Below, one piece after another: positions 20,822 to 30,624 of a DNA stretch of 64,000 bases. The notes beneath the pieces were generated by a model. That model had not been told where the DNA came from. It was given only the letters and a program-made list of their open reading frames with translations, and did no database searches. The stretch's first letter is position 1, and every line of letters begins with the position of its first letter. This stretch comes from an uncultured Holophaga sp. (GTDB lineage: Bacteria; Acidobacteriota; Holophagae; Holophagales; Holophagaceae). Location: contig NZ_OY781925.1 in NCBI RefSeq assembly GCF_963677305.1, positions 3,438,783 through 3,502,782 of the forward strand, given 5' to 3'. A program made the translations under genes and the position numbers.

Positions 20822-21426
20822 GGGGCCTCCTGAGGCAGCTCCACAAAGGTGAAGCTGACCTCCGCGATGGAGTCAGTGGTGTAGGGGAGCTGCAGCTCAT
20901 CCGTGTCCAGGCGGCACAACGTGAGGTAGCTCACCAGGGTGCCGAGAGGCGCCGCGACCCCCAGGGCGGATGCGAGGGTGAGCCCCTCAGTCTCGGTGCT
21001 GGGATAGGCCACAGCAGCCGAGACCTGGCGGCAGACCCAGGTGCCGTCGATGTAGAACCCGAGGTGCCGGCGGGCCGCCTGGGGGAATGCCCGGTCGGTG
21101 TAGCCCACATGGGCCACCGTGGCGATGGTGCTGGTGGTGTCCAGGGCCGCCTGCAGCTCCAGGTCCTGGCGCCAGGTCGGCGCCCAGAATGGGATCGCCT
21201 TTCCCCGGCGAGCCATGAACCAGGTGCGGAGAGCCACGATCTCCTCCCGGCTCTTGCAGGTCCAGAGCCAGGACCGGGAGCGGCCCGTGACGCCGGACGG
21301 ATCCGTGAGGACCCGGCGCCCGAGCCCCGGATCGAACTCCTCCACCGCCCGGGAGAGAGTGGTCGCGCCATCCTCCCTGGCATTGGGGTGGAGCGTCAGC
21401 ACGTCGAGGCTCTGGTAGGTGGTCAC
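20818..21426 (-). CDS. Distal tail / minor tail protein
   Basis: 202 residues. The segment TCKSREEIVALRTWFMARRG followed by KAIPFWAPTWRQDL is common in phage proteins next to the BR0599 gene, where an upstream receptor-tail subunit of the DUF2460-like group is usual. Predicted role: adaptor ring in the tail tip. Start overlaps the preceding stop by four bases. Confidence 0.65.
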   Translation of the reverse strand: MTTYQSLDVLTLHPNAREDGATTLSRAVEEFDPGLGRRVLTDPSGVTGRSRSWLWTCKSREEIVALRTWFMARRGKAIPFWAPTWRQDLELQAALDTTSTIATVAHVGYTDRAFPQAARRHLGFYIDGTWVCRQVSAAVAYPSTETEGLTLASALGVAAPLGTLVSYLTLCRLDTDELQLPYTTDSIAEVSFTFVELPQEAP

Positions 21427-22490
21427 TGGTGGGCCTCACACACAAACTCGAAGGTCCCCGCGTGGATCCAGTTGGTGGGGCCCACCAACTGGACGGAGGT
21501 GCTGAGCTGGCCGGGCCGCATCGGTACCACCCAGACCCCAGCCGCCCAGTCTGAAACCAGGGGCGTGTCGATGGTCACGGAGCCGGAGGCAACCGCGGTG
21601 ATCGTGGCCGCCTCCCAGGTCCAGAAGTCCACCCAGACCATCACCAGGGCCCCGACCTCGAATGTCGGCAGGTTGGCGGTGGAGACCGCCAGCACCTGGT
21701 CGCCTGCGGAGGCATCCGCCAGGAGGGGCATCCGCTCCGGCCACCAGGGCACCCCCCAGACGAGAGGCTGGCAGCCATAGACCAGGTTCTCCAGCCAGGC
21801 ACTCTCCCGGGCGCTGAGACCGCTGATCCGGTAGGAGGCGCCATAGCGCGGGATGGAGCGCAGTGAGCGCCGCTGCTCGCTGGTGTCATCGGCGGTCACG
21901 ATGGAGGTCTTGTAGCTGATGGTCTCGGTGAACGGATCCGACCAGTCCGGGCGGACCGCGCATACCGTGAGCCGGGTGCCGGTCACCGCAAAGGCCACAG
22001 CGTCCAGCCCCGTGAATGTGAATGTGGCCACATCGGCGATCTTCACCGACCCGAGTTGGGGCACGGTCCCGCTGTAAGTGAAGGACTCGCCGGGCTCGAA
22101 GCGCACAGGGAACTCAGGGTCCTCAATCTCCATCCCCCCGTTGCCCGCGAGTGCGATACCGGTGAGCGTCTCGGCAGCCCCACGGTGGGTGTTCCAGACC
22201 TCCAATTGGAAGGCCTTGCGGCTCATGACCTGGCCGTAGTCGCTCCGGGGGGGAGTGATGATGGTCTGGTCCCAGATGGTATTGGGAGGGTGCGCGGCCG
22301 CACTCCCAGGCCAGTGAGCGACTGCGACTTGGTGCTGCCATATCCCGTCAGCATCCACCCCAGAGCAGACGCGATCCGTGGGCCGCAGTCCGGACCAGAC
22401 CGTGGGGGGCGCCTCCCCATCCTGCAGGGCCACCCCTGGGAGCAGACCTGAGAGGACTGCCGGGAATGACCGCCCCACAAAGACAGTCAT
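21423..22490 (-). CDS. Phage tail-tip structural protein
   Basis: 355 residues, beta-rich. It contains two related halves each with a segment of the type RSIPRYGASYRISGLSARES / WLENLVYGCQPLVWGVPWWP, resembling the DUF2460-type neighbour. It probably forms part of the baseplate hub between the distal-tail protein and the large aromatic-rich subunits upstream. No exact family assigned. Confidence 0.6.
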   Translation of the reverse strand: MTVFVGRSFPAVLSGLLPGVALQDGEAPPTVWSGLRPTDRVCSGVDADGIWQHQVAVAHWPGSAAAHPPNTIWDQTIITPPRSDYGQVMSRKAFQLEVWNTHRGAAETLTGIALAGNGGMEIEDPEFPVRFEPGESFTYSGTVPQLGSVKIADVATFTFTGLDAVAFAVTGTRLTVCAVRPDWSDPFTETISYKTSIVTADDTSEQRRSLRSIPRYGASYRISGLSARESAWLENLVYGCQPLVWGVPWWPERMPLLADASAGDQVLAVSTANLPTFEVGALVMVWVDFWTWEAATITAVASGSVTIDTPLVSDWAAGVWVVPMRPGQLSTSVQLVGPTNWIHAGTFEFVCEAHQ

Positions 22491-23500
22491 CCCACCACCT
22501 TCACCAGGAACCCATTGAATAGGCGCCAGGTCTCGGCTCCGATCGCCATGTCATCCCCGATGCCCATGGTGGTGACCAGCGTGGCGTGGGCACTCACAGC
22601 GAGACTTGGCACAGTCCCGAGGAACGAGGAACCCCCGTCAGAGCGAAGGACCCAAATGGGGATCGGCATCAGGATTGCCCTGGTGTTGGCGGGCTGATAG
22701 AGCCGATTCCGGAGCGCTTGGGACAGGATCGGGATCCCGGGCCAGCTGGAAAGCAGGTAGGAATCCACAGGATGGTTGATTGCCCACACAGCACTAGTCC
22801 CCACAATGTGGGTGGCGCTACTGCTGACCGTCAGATTGTAGTTCTTCAGCGAGACCCAATCCGTTACACCATCGACTGTCGCATTGACATAGGAGTAGAC
22901 CCCATTCAACCCCGCAGCAGGCATGGGGGGATAATCCGGAGTAGCCGACCCGGCATCAGAACCGTAGTTCCAATACCCAAACCCGGCAGTCCCGCCGAAA
23001 TATGCCCCCCCCTCCCACTCCCCTGCGCCGGTCTTGTCCAGAGAGTCGCCCCAGCAGATGTGCCGCCAGATCCCGGACCCACGCTCCACCGCGATCAGAT
23101 AGTTCCCAGCCTCATCGTCGAAGAACTGATAGCTCGGATAGGGGCCTGCGCCCAGAATCATGCCGGATCCCAGAGACTGCGGCGTAGTCGCATAGTTCAG
23201 AGGCGCACCGGGCTGGTAGTCCCAGCTGCTCCCGCTGTCGTACCCAGTGCCCAGGTTGAATGCGATGCCGTAGAGCCCTGTCCCGCTGGCAGCAGCGTAC
23301 CAGGTCGGCTGTTCTCCGATATATGAGCGCGCATTCAGGTAAGTCCCAGATTCGTTGTGCATGTGCAGCCGGTACCCATAGGCCGATCCGGAGCTGACGG
23401 CAGCGTAATAATCCTGAGTCCACCCCCGGGTAACCAGCCAGACCCTGAGCTGGTCCAGAAGGTCATTGGGGTTGGATGCAGTGCCGATTGTGTGAGCCAT
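22487..23500 (-). CDS. Phage tail protein, aromatic/Gly/Ser-rich
   Basis: 337 residues. An N-terminal helix, TASNPNDLLDQLRVWLVTRG, is followed by a long beta-rich body with many Tyr, Trp and Gly residues (SSWDYQPGAPLNYATTPQSL, YFGGTAGFGYWNYGSDAG). Its plan matches the adjacent upstream gene, so the two look like diverged duplicates. A receptor-binding or tip-shell role is likely by position. Confidence 0.6.
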   Translation of the reverse strand: MAHTIGTASNPNDLLDQLRVWLVTRGWTQDYYAAVSSGSAYGYRLHMHNESGTYLNARSYIGEQPTWYAAASGTGLYGIAFNLGTGYDSGSSWDYQPGAPLNYATTPQSLGSGMILGAGPYPSYQFFDDEAGNYLIAVERGSGIWRHICWGDSLDKTGAGEWEGGAYFGGTAGFGYWNYGSDAGSATPDYPPMPAAGLNGVYSYVNATVDGVTDWVSLKNYNLTVSSSATHIVGTSAVWAINHPVDSYLLSSWPGIPILSQALRNRLYQPANTRAILMPIPIWVLRSDGGSSFLGTVPSLAVSAHATLVTTMGIGDDMAIGAETWRLFNGFLVKVVG

Positions 23501-23508
23501 GGAGTCTC

Positions 23509-24663
23509 CTAGGCCAGTCGATAGGCCACATAATCCAGCACGCCAGCCCTGGAGATGTTGGGCACCACCAGCCAGGCGGTTCTTCCAACCGTCAGCGTGT
23601 TCTCCGCGCTCTGGTAGTAGCCCGTCAGGAAGGCCATGCCCTCAGGCTCACCAAAAGTAGCACTGGAATCATTCAGTTGGATTGGGAGCAGAGGCACTGA
23701 TCCGTCGAGATTGGTTCGCATATTCTGTGCAAGGCCGTAGTGCATATACGGCCAGGTGTGCAGCAGCCCGTCATCTGCTGCACCTGACGTATATTTGCCA
23801 GCCATGTTCTTCCACGTCCCACTGATCAGGCGGAAACGACCCGTCGTGTAAGTGGTGCCGCTATCCCCTCCTGGGAACCACCAGGCCTTATGGGTGTCAT
23901 CGGAGATCCCGTAGCGGAAAACAGACGACGTTGCCGTGTAGGTGGTGCTGGTGAACCCCATGGCTCCCCCCACCAGCAGCGGGTAGGGATAGCCTCCAGG
24001 GGAAGCGTAGGAGTCGATGAACCCGAGGTAGCACTGCTCATACTGTGTGGAGATCTTGGCGATCACCCGCACCGATTTCCCGGAGGACACGAACCAGTAG
24101 GGAATGGCGGCATTCCAGAGGGGGAGGAAGCTGTAGCAGTCCACACCAGGCTGAGTCGTGAATGCCGCCGAGGAGCTGAATCCGGTGGCACCCATCAGCC
24201 TCCAGTTCCAGTATGCCCCGGTGTCGTTCTGGAACTTCTTGGCGCCGACATAGATGGCCTGCTCTCCGGTGTTGCCCGGGGCCTTCCAGATGTATTCGTC
24301 GGAGGCGGATGCGCGGACGGCCTCCCAGGGCCTGGTCATGACGAAGGCCACGGTGTCCCCGCTCACCCAGGCGGTGTCCCCTGCGGTGAGGGTGAAGGCA
24401 GCCACGGAGCAGCTGAATGCGGTGCCGACGGTGCCGGTGCCGAGGTCGCCAGAGACGGATCCGGAGACGCTGAAGGCGCTGTCGCTGGTGAGGGTGACGG
24501 TGAGGGTCTCCTGGACGCTGGCGGCGGTGCCGATCAGGCCCTCGATGGTGCCCGTGCCGGTCCCGGTGTAGACGGGGGGAAGGCTGTGGCCCAGGAGCAG
24601 GAAGGCATTGAGCCGGTTCAGCAGGTCCAGGTAGTCGGTGGCGGTGCCTGAGGTCCAGGACAT
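23509..24663 (-). CDS. Phage tail protein, aromatic/Gly/Ser-rich (tandem relative of next gene)
   Basis: 384 residues. Starts MSWTSGTATDYLDLLNRLNA, parallel to the start of the following gene, then a Thr/Val-rich insertion of roughly 70 residues and an aromatic beta-rich body with GNTGEQAIYVGAKKF and GAYWNWRLMGATGF. GGGAGG six bases upstream fixes the start, and the ATG overlaps the tape-measure stop by one base. Confidence 0.62.
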   Translation of the reverse strand: MSWTSGTATDYLDLLNRLNAFLLLGHSLPPVYTGTGTGTIEGLIGTAASVQETLTVTLTSDSAFSVSGSVSGDLGTGTVGTAFSCSVAAFTLTAGDTAWVSGDTVAFVMTRPWEAVRASASDEYIWKAPGNTGEQAIYVGAKKFQNDTGAYWNWRLMGATGFSSSAAFTTQPGVDCYSFLPLWNAAIPYWFVSSGKSVRVIAKISTQYEQCYLGFIDSYASPGGYPYPLLVGGAMGFTSTTYTATSSVFRYGISDDTHKAWWFPGGDSGTTYTTGRFRLISGTWKNMAGKYTSGAADDGLLHTWPYMHYGLAQNMRTNLDGSVPLLPIQLNDSSATFGEPEGMAFLTGYYQSAENTLTVGRTAWLVVPNISRAGVLDYVAYRLA

Positions 24664-27623
24664 CACTTGCCTCCCAGTGCGCGGCGCATGGCCTTGGGGT
24701 TGGTGGCGGTGTGCTTGAGGATGAGGCGGGCGCCGGCGGGGCCTTCCAGCTGCCTGACGACCCATCCCTCCGGTGGCTCGATGGCCAGACGGTGGCTGAA
24801 ATCGCCCTTCATCATTGGTGTGGATGGAGTAGCCGCTCCAACCTGGCCGCCTGATGCGAATCCGGGGAGCACCCCCCGAGGGATGCGGAGACCATTCAGG
24901 GCATGCATGAATTGAGGGCCGTAGTATCTGACAGCCGCAGCCCTCTGAACGAACTCACCATCGGACAGGCGCAACAGAATGCTATCGCTGGTGCCCGTGC
25001 CAGGACCATGGATCTCACCACCAGTGGCAGCACCCACAACCCCCTTGGAAAACATGCTCAGGGCTGTTGCCTGCCAACTGCCTGCAGCGTTGCCCCCCAG
25101 CGCAGCCTCGGCAGCCTGAAGCAGCATGAGCTTGACGATGACCTGCGCGATGGATTGGAGTACGCTTTGGGCCATTGATCGGAATGCATCGGAGATAGAT
25201 TCAGCGCCAGTGGCGATGCTGGTGAGCGCATCCGCCAGACCACTCCCCAGGGCCTGCATCCCCGCAGCGCCCACTTGGGCCCACTCGCTGCGGAGCATGG
25301 CCAGGGAGGTTTCCATCGCCTGAATCTTGGCCTGCAGAGAATCCGCCTCTGCCAGGATCCCAGCCTGATCTGCCCCGGTGGATTCGCCAGCCTTGAGCAA
25401 CAATTCTGACTGGGCTTGCTTGGCCTTTTCCAGCCACTGGGTATAGACCTGGAGCTTCTGCTGTTGCCCCTCAAGGTAACCGGTTGTCCCTGCCCCTACC
25501 CGGGTATCGATGGTCTCCAGAGCGGTATCCCGATCCGAACCCGCTTTGTCCAATCGCTGCTGAATAGCCTGCACCTGCTGCTTCAGGACAGCCAGTCGCT
25601 TCAGCTCTTGGAGGGTCAACTTATCATTGACGCTAGCTGTCTTAATGCGAGCATCATATTCGGACTCCAGCATCCTGAGCGTCGCCTGACCGGTAGTGCC
25701 CTCGGCCTCCTCGAGCTCAGCAGCGAGTTTGAGGCTCTCGGTGGCAGCCTGCTCCCTCAGCGTGAGGGCTTCCCGCTCCAGGGCAGTCAGTTGCTCAACA
25801 CCCTCCTTCTCCTTGAGTAGACGCTGGTTCTTGAGATCTGCCAACTTGGTCTCGTCAGAGAGCTTCTTGGCGGGGTCTTTCTCTGCCGCCGACGCCTTCG
25901 ATGTCGCGGCAATCTGCTGATCCAGGGACGCAAGCTCCACTTGGTTGGCCTGGACGATGGCCGTTTTCCGGGCGGCCAAGTACGTCTGCAGGTCGATGAG
26001 CCCAGACTTGTACCAGGCCTCCGTGGTTTCGGTGTAGGACTTCAGGGCGGCAGCCTGCAGCTCAGCCTCGCGCTTTGCTGCGGCAGTTTGGGCCTCCAGG
26101 CGAGCCTTGGCCAGAGCATCCGCGGCAGACTTCCCGGCGGCATTCTCCCCGCCTCCCAGATCCTTCTTCGGCGTGGTCTCCTGGGAGGAAGGCGTGATCC
26201 CCTCATAGCGGTTCACGAGCTCCTGGGCCTGGGATAAAACCAACCTCGCCTTTTTGAGGTCGGTGTCGGCCGTGGCCAACGCCACATCGGGCTCGGCAGC
26301 AACACCAAGAGCCAGCTGGGGTTGCCCCTGTGTGGCCTCAATCAGTGAGAGTTGTGCCGCCGCCTCCGCAAGGCTGGCCTTCGCCTTTTCTCTTTTGATA
26401 TCCAGCTCTGCCTTATCAGCATTGACCTTAGCCCGCACAGCAGCTGCACCGGCAAGAAGCCCGTTTTTCTCCGCCTCCAGCGAGGCCTGATAAGCAGGGT
26501 CCAGTGCGAGGAGCTTTTCTCTGATCTCCTTCAGCTTTATCTCGTGCTGGCTCCGCTCTTTCTTTGAAATGTTGCCATCGGCAAGCGCCTTGGCTTCGGC
26601 CTCATACTGAGCAACTAAAGCATTACCCTGCTCGACTTTACTCCTGGTGGCATCGGCATCCTTCAAGGCCTCCTGGCGAGCCTTCTCCATCGCGGCTTGC
26701 CATGCCAAGAACCCGGCTACCAAGGCCGATATGGCCACCACGGCAATGCCGACAGGAGAGGTGAGGGTGGTCATGATCGCGGGGCCCACGACCCGGAGCG
26801 CAGCCACGGTGGCAGTGCTGGCGCTCCCCAGCAGGCCGAATGACAAGGCGGCAGTCTTCACTGGCCCAGGGACCTGCGCGATCACCTCAGAGAGCCCCCC
26901 AAAACGATTCGTCAGAGCTGGCACCAGATCGGCGGCAGTCTGGGCCAATGCCGCTTCCATCGTCTTGCCCATAGACACCATGGAGTCATTGAACTCGGCC
27001 GCCTTCCTGGCGGTATCTCCACTGATCACCTGGCCGAGATCTGTGATCTTGGCCTTGGCGTTCTTGAACCCTCCGTTCGCCAGATCGTTGAGGAGAGGCA
27101 GCAGCCCGGCACCGCTCTTCCCGAAGATCCCCATGGCGACCGCGGCCTTGCCCGCACCATCCTTGAACCCGCCCATGGCCTCAGCAATCTTGACCATGGC
27201 CTGATCGAGAGAGAGGCCCTTCAAGTCTTTGGCAGAGAGACCGATGCGCTTGAAGTAGTCGGTGGCTGTGGCATCGCCGCTCTGCAATGCGTCCAACGAC
27301 TTGGCCAGCTTGTTGAATCCTCCCTGGATATCCTCCAGAGTCGCGTCAGCGGTCGCCCCCATGGCCACAAACACACTGAGGTTTTCCACGGCTACGCCGG
27401 TCTTGATGCTCATCTTGTCGAGTTGATCCGCAGCCACCAGAGCGTTACGAGCGAATCCCGCCAACTCCTTGGCAGCGAATAGCGTCCCCAAAGCCCCCAG
27501 TGCATCCCCTGCGCTTTTGCCTTCTTCTCCGGTTTTCCGGACCTCCGATTGGACCTTCTTCAGGGAGTCGATGACTTCCTTGATGCCATCAGCGCTCAGG
27601 CGCACCCGCATTTCATCAGCCAC
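24663..27623 (-). CDS. Tail tape measure protein
   Basis: 986 residues, the longest prophage protein. It has an N-terminal helical domain (IKEVIDSLKKVQSEVRKTGE), a TP901-type core with MGIFGKSGAGLLPLLNDLA, a hydrophobic patch near residues 290-320 (SPVGIAVVAISALVAGFLAW), long coiled coils, and the common C-terminal phrase LSDGEFVQRAAAVRYYGPQF. It sets tail length and is ejected into the host envelope. Siphovirus tail assignment rests on this gene with the major tail protein. Confidence 0.93.
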   Translation of the reverse strand: MADEMRVRLSADGIKEVIDSLKKVQSEVRKTGEEGKSAGDALGALGTLFAAKELAGFARNALVAADQLDKMSIKTGVAVENLSVFVAMGATADATLEDIQGGFNKLAKSLDALQSGDATATDYFKRIGLSAKDLKGLSLDQAMVKIAEAMGGFKDGAGKAAVAMGIFGKSGAGLLPLLNDLANGGFKNAKAKITDLGQVISGDTARKAAEFNDSMVSMGKTMEAALAQTAADLVPALTNRFGGLSEVIAQVPGPVKTAALSFGLLGSASTATVAALRVVGPAIMTTLTSPVGIAVVAISALVAGFLAWQAAMEKARQEALKDADATRSKVEQGNALVAQYEAEAKALADGNISKKERSQHEIKLKEIREKLLALDPAYQASLEAEKNGLLAGAAAVRAKVNADKAELDIKREKAKASLAEAAAQLSLIEATQGQPQLALGVAAEPDVALATADTDLKKARLVLSQAQELVNRYEGITPSSQETTPKKDLGGGENAAGKSAADALAKARLEAQTAAAKREAELQAAALKSYTETTEAWYKSGLIDLQTYLAARKTAIVQANQVELASLDQQIAATSKASAAEKDPAKKLSDETKLADLKNQRLLKEKEGVEQLTALEREALTLREQAATESLKLAAELEEAEGTTGQATLRMLESEYDARIKTASVNDKLTLQELKRLAVLKQQVQAIQQRLDKAGSDRDTALETIDTRVGAGTTGYLEGQQQKLQVYTQWLEKAKQAQSELLLKAGESTGADQAGILAEADSLQAKIQAMETSLAMLRSEWAQVGAAGMQALGSGLADALTSIATGAESISDAFRSMAQSVLQSIAQVIVKLMLLQAAEAALGGNAAGSWQATALSMFSKGVVGAATGGEIHGPGTGTSDSILLRLSDGEFVQRAAAVRYYGPQFMHALNGLRIPRGVLPGFASGGQVGAATPSTPMMKGDFSHRLAIEPPEGWVVRQLEGPAGARLILKHTATNPKAMRRALGGK

Positions 27624-28152
27624 GGCGCAGCTCCTGTATGGCGGACTTTGTTTCCTTGGGATCAGCCATGCTGTATGTGGCCGCCACGATCCGGGCCGCC
27701 TGGTCCGAGCGGTCCTCCTTCAGAGTGGCCCCAATAAATGCCCTGGCCTGAGGCAGGGTGTAGCTCTGCACGTCATTCCACGCATGGCCATGGCCCACCA
27801 GCCGCTGGATCAAATCGGGCCACCCCAGGGACGCACCGTCTTCGGACGGTGGCTCGAAGAGGTCCTGGTTCAGGGCGATGAGCATGGAGAGGAGACGCTC
27901 GAAGTCGGCCTCGCATAGCCCGCGAACCCAGGCCGCTGGTCGCCCTGCAGCCCCGGCCATGAGCTCAATGAGATCGGCTACGGCCTCCGAGTCGACCTCC
28001 TCTCCCCCGGCGAGGAGCATGGCCTGCCAGGCCTCCATGACACGGGAGACCAACCCAACCTCACCGATACTGATGGGGCGAAGAGCAACACGTTCCCCGC
28101 CCAGCGTCAGACGCCAGGCGGGGAATAGGTCGATGAGAGCTGCGTCCACCAT
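27616..28152 (-). CDS. Tail assembly chaperone-like protein
   Basis: 178 residues between the major tail and tape-measure genes, the invariant place of tail assembly chaperones. It starts MVDAALIDLFPAWRLTLGGE and ends YTLPQARAFIGATLKEDRSD onward. The tape-measure start lies within its 3' end, leaving no room for a separate T reading frame, so the usual programmed frameshift is not expected. The ATG overlaps the major-tail stop by one base and lacks a strong ribosome site, implying coupling. Confidence 0.65.
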   Translation of the reverse strand: MVDAALIDLFPAWRLTLGGERVALRPISIGEVGLVSRVMEAWQAMLLAGGEEVDSEAVADLIELMAGAAGRPAAWVRGLCEADFERLLSMLIALNQDLFEPPSEDGASLGWPDLIQRLVGHGHAWNDVQSYTLPQARAFIGATLKEDRSDQAARIVAATYSMADPKETKSAIQELRRG

Positions 28153-28913
28153 CAGGGCAGCAGGTTGATGGTGAAGAATGTGCCGTTCTTGTCCTTGAGG
28201 ATGGCGCCCTCGATCGTGGCCTTGGCCGCGTCGCTGCCGATGCAGGTGAGCTCGGAGGCGGGGGGCAGGCTGCACTTGCCGAAGATCCGCTTCTCCTTCT
28301 TGTTCGTGGCCAGGTTGAGGCCCTCGAACATCAGGGCGTAGTAGCCTCCGGAGGTGGTCATGCCCTCAATCTGGTCGTACTCGCCGGGGGTGTAGGCGGC
28401 CTTGAGGGGGCCGGTGAAGGTGCCGCCGGTGGTGATGTCGAGGATGGTGATGACTCCGGTGTCGGCATCCAGGGCGTAGTTGGTGCCCGCGGTGAGCGTC
28501 TTGGGAGAGGCGGTGCTGTCGGTGATGCTGACGGCGCTGACGTTCATGGCCCCCAGGTCGAAGCGGTCACCGATGGAGATGGTGTCGCTGCCTTCCAGCT
28601 CCTGACCAGTCACGGGGGTCGTGCTGGTCTGGGAGGTGTAGGTGCCGGCGGTGTAGCGCTCATAGGCCTTGGCGTCGAAGTTGTCGGCCTCGAGGCTGAA
28701 GTTCACGTTGATCGCGGTCACCCACTCAGCGTCCTTGACGGCAAGGCCGGACATGGACTCGCGGTGTTCGCCCTTGGTGACTTCCTGCTTGATGGTGAAA
28801 CCAGGCACGTTGCCGATGGCCTGGAAGCCGGTGGTGCGGTTGCCGGAGCTGTCCAGCTTGGCGATGCTGAACACGCCCTGCCCGGTGTAGACCACAGAGG
28901 TCGGAATTTCCAT
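28152..28913 (-). CDS. Major tail tube protein
   Basis: 253 residues, beta-rich. Starts MEIPTSVVYTGQGVFSIAKL. The body contains IKQEVTKGEHRESMSGLAVK and the late EYDQIEGMTTSGGYYALMFE, the look of lambda gpV/phi-type tube proteins. It lies directly before the chaperone and tape-measure genes and would polymerise into the non-contractile tube. Confidence 0.82.
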   Translation of the reverse strand: MEIPTSVVYTGQGVFSIAKLDSSGNRTTGFQAIGNVPGFTIKQEVTKGEHRESMSGLAVKDAEWVTAINVNFSLEADNFDAKAYERYTAGTYTSQTSTTPVTGQELEGSDTISIGDRFDLGAMNVSAVSITDSTASPKTLTAGTNYALDADTGVITILDITTGGTFTGPLKAAYTPGEYDQIEGMTTSGGYYALMFEGLNLATNKKEKRIFGKCSLPPASELTCIGSDAAKATIEGAILKDKNGTFFTINLLP

Positions 28914-28931
28914 GGTGTTCCTTTCTCAGCC

Positions 28932-29384
28932 TCAGAGGCTGGGGTTGGCCGAAGGATGGCGATAGGTGATGAGGTAGTGCAGGTCCAGGTCGCCGAATGG
29001 CGCCTGGGCGAGGTTGAAGCCCCAGACTTTCTGGGCGGGCTCAATCCGGATGGAGAGGGCCCCCAGAGACTCATCCGCCAGCAGCTGCTGATGGACCCAG
29101 AGCCAGAGGGGATCCAGGTCAGCGTCCATTGGAGTGGTGCCGCTGCCCTTGGCGAAAAGCACCATCTTGACGGTCAGGACGGTGGTGCTGATGGATCCGG
29201 AGCGCTGGGTCTGGGACTCCATGGGGTAGATGCTGATGTGAGGGAGCTGCCCAGGGGCCAGCTCCCGGAGGTGGGACCGGCTGCAGGGGGTGAGACCTGT
29301 GGGGCGGGACAGGGGCCCCAGGGGGTCCCCGTCCAGCCGGGTCAGGATCTCAGCGAGGATCCGCTGCTCGCGGCTCTCGGTCAT
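28932..29384 (-). CDS. Tail terminator / minor tail U-like protein
   Basis: 150 residues: MTESREQRILAEILTRLDGD, then HISIYPMESQTQRSGSISTT, and DADLDPLWLWVHQQLLADES. This arrangement fits the gpU-like tail terminator fold that caps the tube at the head interface. Gene order (FII, U, V) agrees with lambda. Overlaps the preceding gene by four bases. Confidence 0.7.
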   Translation of the reverse strand: MTESREQRILAEILTRLDGDPLGPLSRPTGLTPCSRSHLRELAPGQLPHISIYPMESQTQRSGSISTTVLTVKMVLFAKGSGTTPMDADLDPLWLWVHQQLLADESLGALSIRIEPAQKVWGFNLAQAPFGDLDLHYLITYRHPSANPSL

Positions 29385-29677
29385 GCGTCCTCCAGGATCA
29401 CGACGCCAATCAGGCCGTCATCCTTGCGGCGGGGGCCGCGGGAGACCAGGTAGGGATCACCATCGAAGGCGATGGCATCCCCGGGCTTCAGGTTCGGAAG
29501 ATCCGGGAATGGGTAGAGCATGGTGATGATCTCCACTCCCACCTGGGCCGTGTCAGTGGGTCCCCAGCCCTGACCGTCGAAATCCCTGATCGCCGGTGCC
29601 GTGTAGGCCCCGAAGACCGCCGTGCCCGCCCCGGGAGTGGCGGCGAGCTCGGCGCGGAGATCGGCGAGGGCGGACAT
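29381..29677 (-). CDS. Head-tail joining protein (lambda FII-like)
   Basis: 98 residues with a small beta-barrel pattern: TAVFGAYTAPAIRDFDGQGW, then LKPGDAIAFDGDPYLVSRGP. The GD.i.fdG..Y.V...p signature is typical of gpFII-like connectors. It lies between the capsid and tail-terminator genes. Confidence 0.7.
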   Translation of the reverse strand: MSALADLRAELAATPGAGTAVFGAYTAPAIRDFDGQGWGPTDTAQVGVEIITMLYPFPDLPNLKPGDAIAFDGDPYLVSRGPRRKDDGLIGVVILEDA

Positions 29678-30615
29678 CAGGCGATGGCGTTCTTGAAGAA
29701 GTAGCCGGTGGTGTTGGCGATGACGAGCTCCTTGACCCGCTCGCCGACCCGGATGACGGTGCCGCCGTCCAGGCCGATCTCAGGGTCCTCGCGGCGACCG
29801 GCCACCCGGTCACCGAACTGGGCCGTGATGCCGAAGGTGATGCCGCGCTCGGTGTCGGCCACAGGGTTCACATAGAGCATGGCGGCGTGCTTGCCCCAGG
29901 CACGGGCCATGCTGGCGGTCTGCCCCTTGCGGGCGGTGTTGACCCAGCCCTCACCGACGATGATCTGCGGGATCTCCAGCACATCAGCCAGCATCTGGCG
30001 GGTGACACGGCCCTTGGTGCTGGCGGAGCCGAGGCAGGCCTCGACAACGGCGGGGTGCTTGGCGAGGGCCGTCCAGACAGCCTTACCCAGCACGAGCATG
30101 TTGGGGGCGAGCAGCATGGCGTCCCGCGCCGTCTCCAGGGCAGTGACGGGGTCGCTGTTGGTGGTGTCGGACCACTGGGAGACGCCGGTCAGGGTGGTGC
30201 GGTTGGAGCTGGCGTAGCTGTCCAGGGAGAATACCGCATTGGCGGCACGTACCTCGCGATCCAGGAGGATCAGGTCGGTGAGGACCTCGGTGGCACGGGC
30301 TTCGGGGTCGTAGCCGCTGCCCTGGGCGTTGTCGATGTCCTTGTAGGGGATGGGGTCCTCCAGACCGTAGTCATTGGTCTGGCTGGTGACCCGGGCGGCG
30401 CTGAACTCGACCTGGTTGACCTTGGAGGTGCGACCCACCCGGGTGTCGGGCAGGGTGAATGCGTCCTCGGTGGGGAAGGTGTTGTAGCCGAACTCCTCCT
30501 TGCCGACCTTGACCCGGGGAAGCACCAGGTCGGCGATCAGGGCGGTGGAGGGATTGCGGAATGCGGTGGTGATCCCGGTCAGGTAGGGATCAGCGACAAA
30601 GGGCTTCTTGGCCAT
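29677..30615 (-). CDS. Major capsid protein
   Basis: 312 residues of the E-type HK97-fold group. The N-terminal phrase DPYLTGITTAFRNPSTALIA, then LVLPRVKVGKEEFGYNTF and DTRVGRTSKVNQVEFSAARV, is characteristic of capsid proteins in related proteobacterial prophages. The conserved DYGLEDPIPYKDIDNAQ follows. A scaffold/protease and a decoration gene sit immediately upstream. Confidence 0.9.
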   Translation of the reverse strand: MAKKPFVADPYLTGITTAFRNPSTALIADLVLPRVKVGKEEFGYNTFPTEDAFTLPDTRVGRTSKVNQVEFSAARVTSQTNDYGLEDPIPYKDIDNAQGSGYDPEARATEVLTDLILLDREVRAANAVFSLDSYASSNRTTLTGVSQWSDTTNSDPVTALETARDAMLLAPNMLVLGKAVWTALAKHPAVVEACLGSASTKGRVTRQMLADVLEIPQIIVGEGWVNTARKGQTASMARAWGKHAAMLYVNPVADTERGITFGITAQFGDRVAGRREDPEIGLDGGTVIRVGERVKELVIANTTGYFFKNAIA

Positions 30616-30624
30616 GGTTCCTCC

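Noticed and set aside
27616..28152. Programmed frameshift in the tail chaperone gene
   Set aside because: The tape-measure gene starts within its 3' end and no extended second frame with a slippery site is available.
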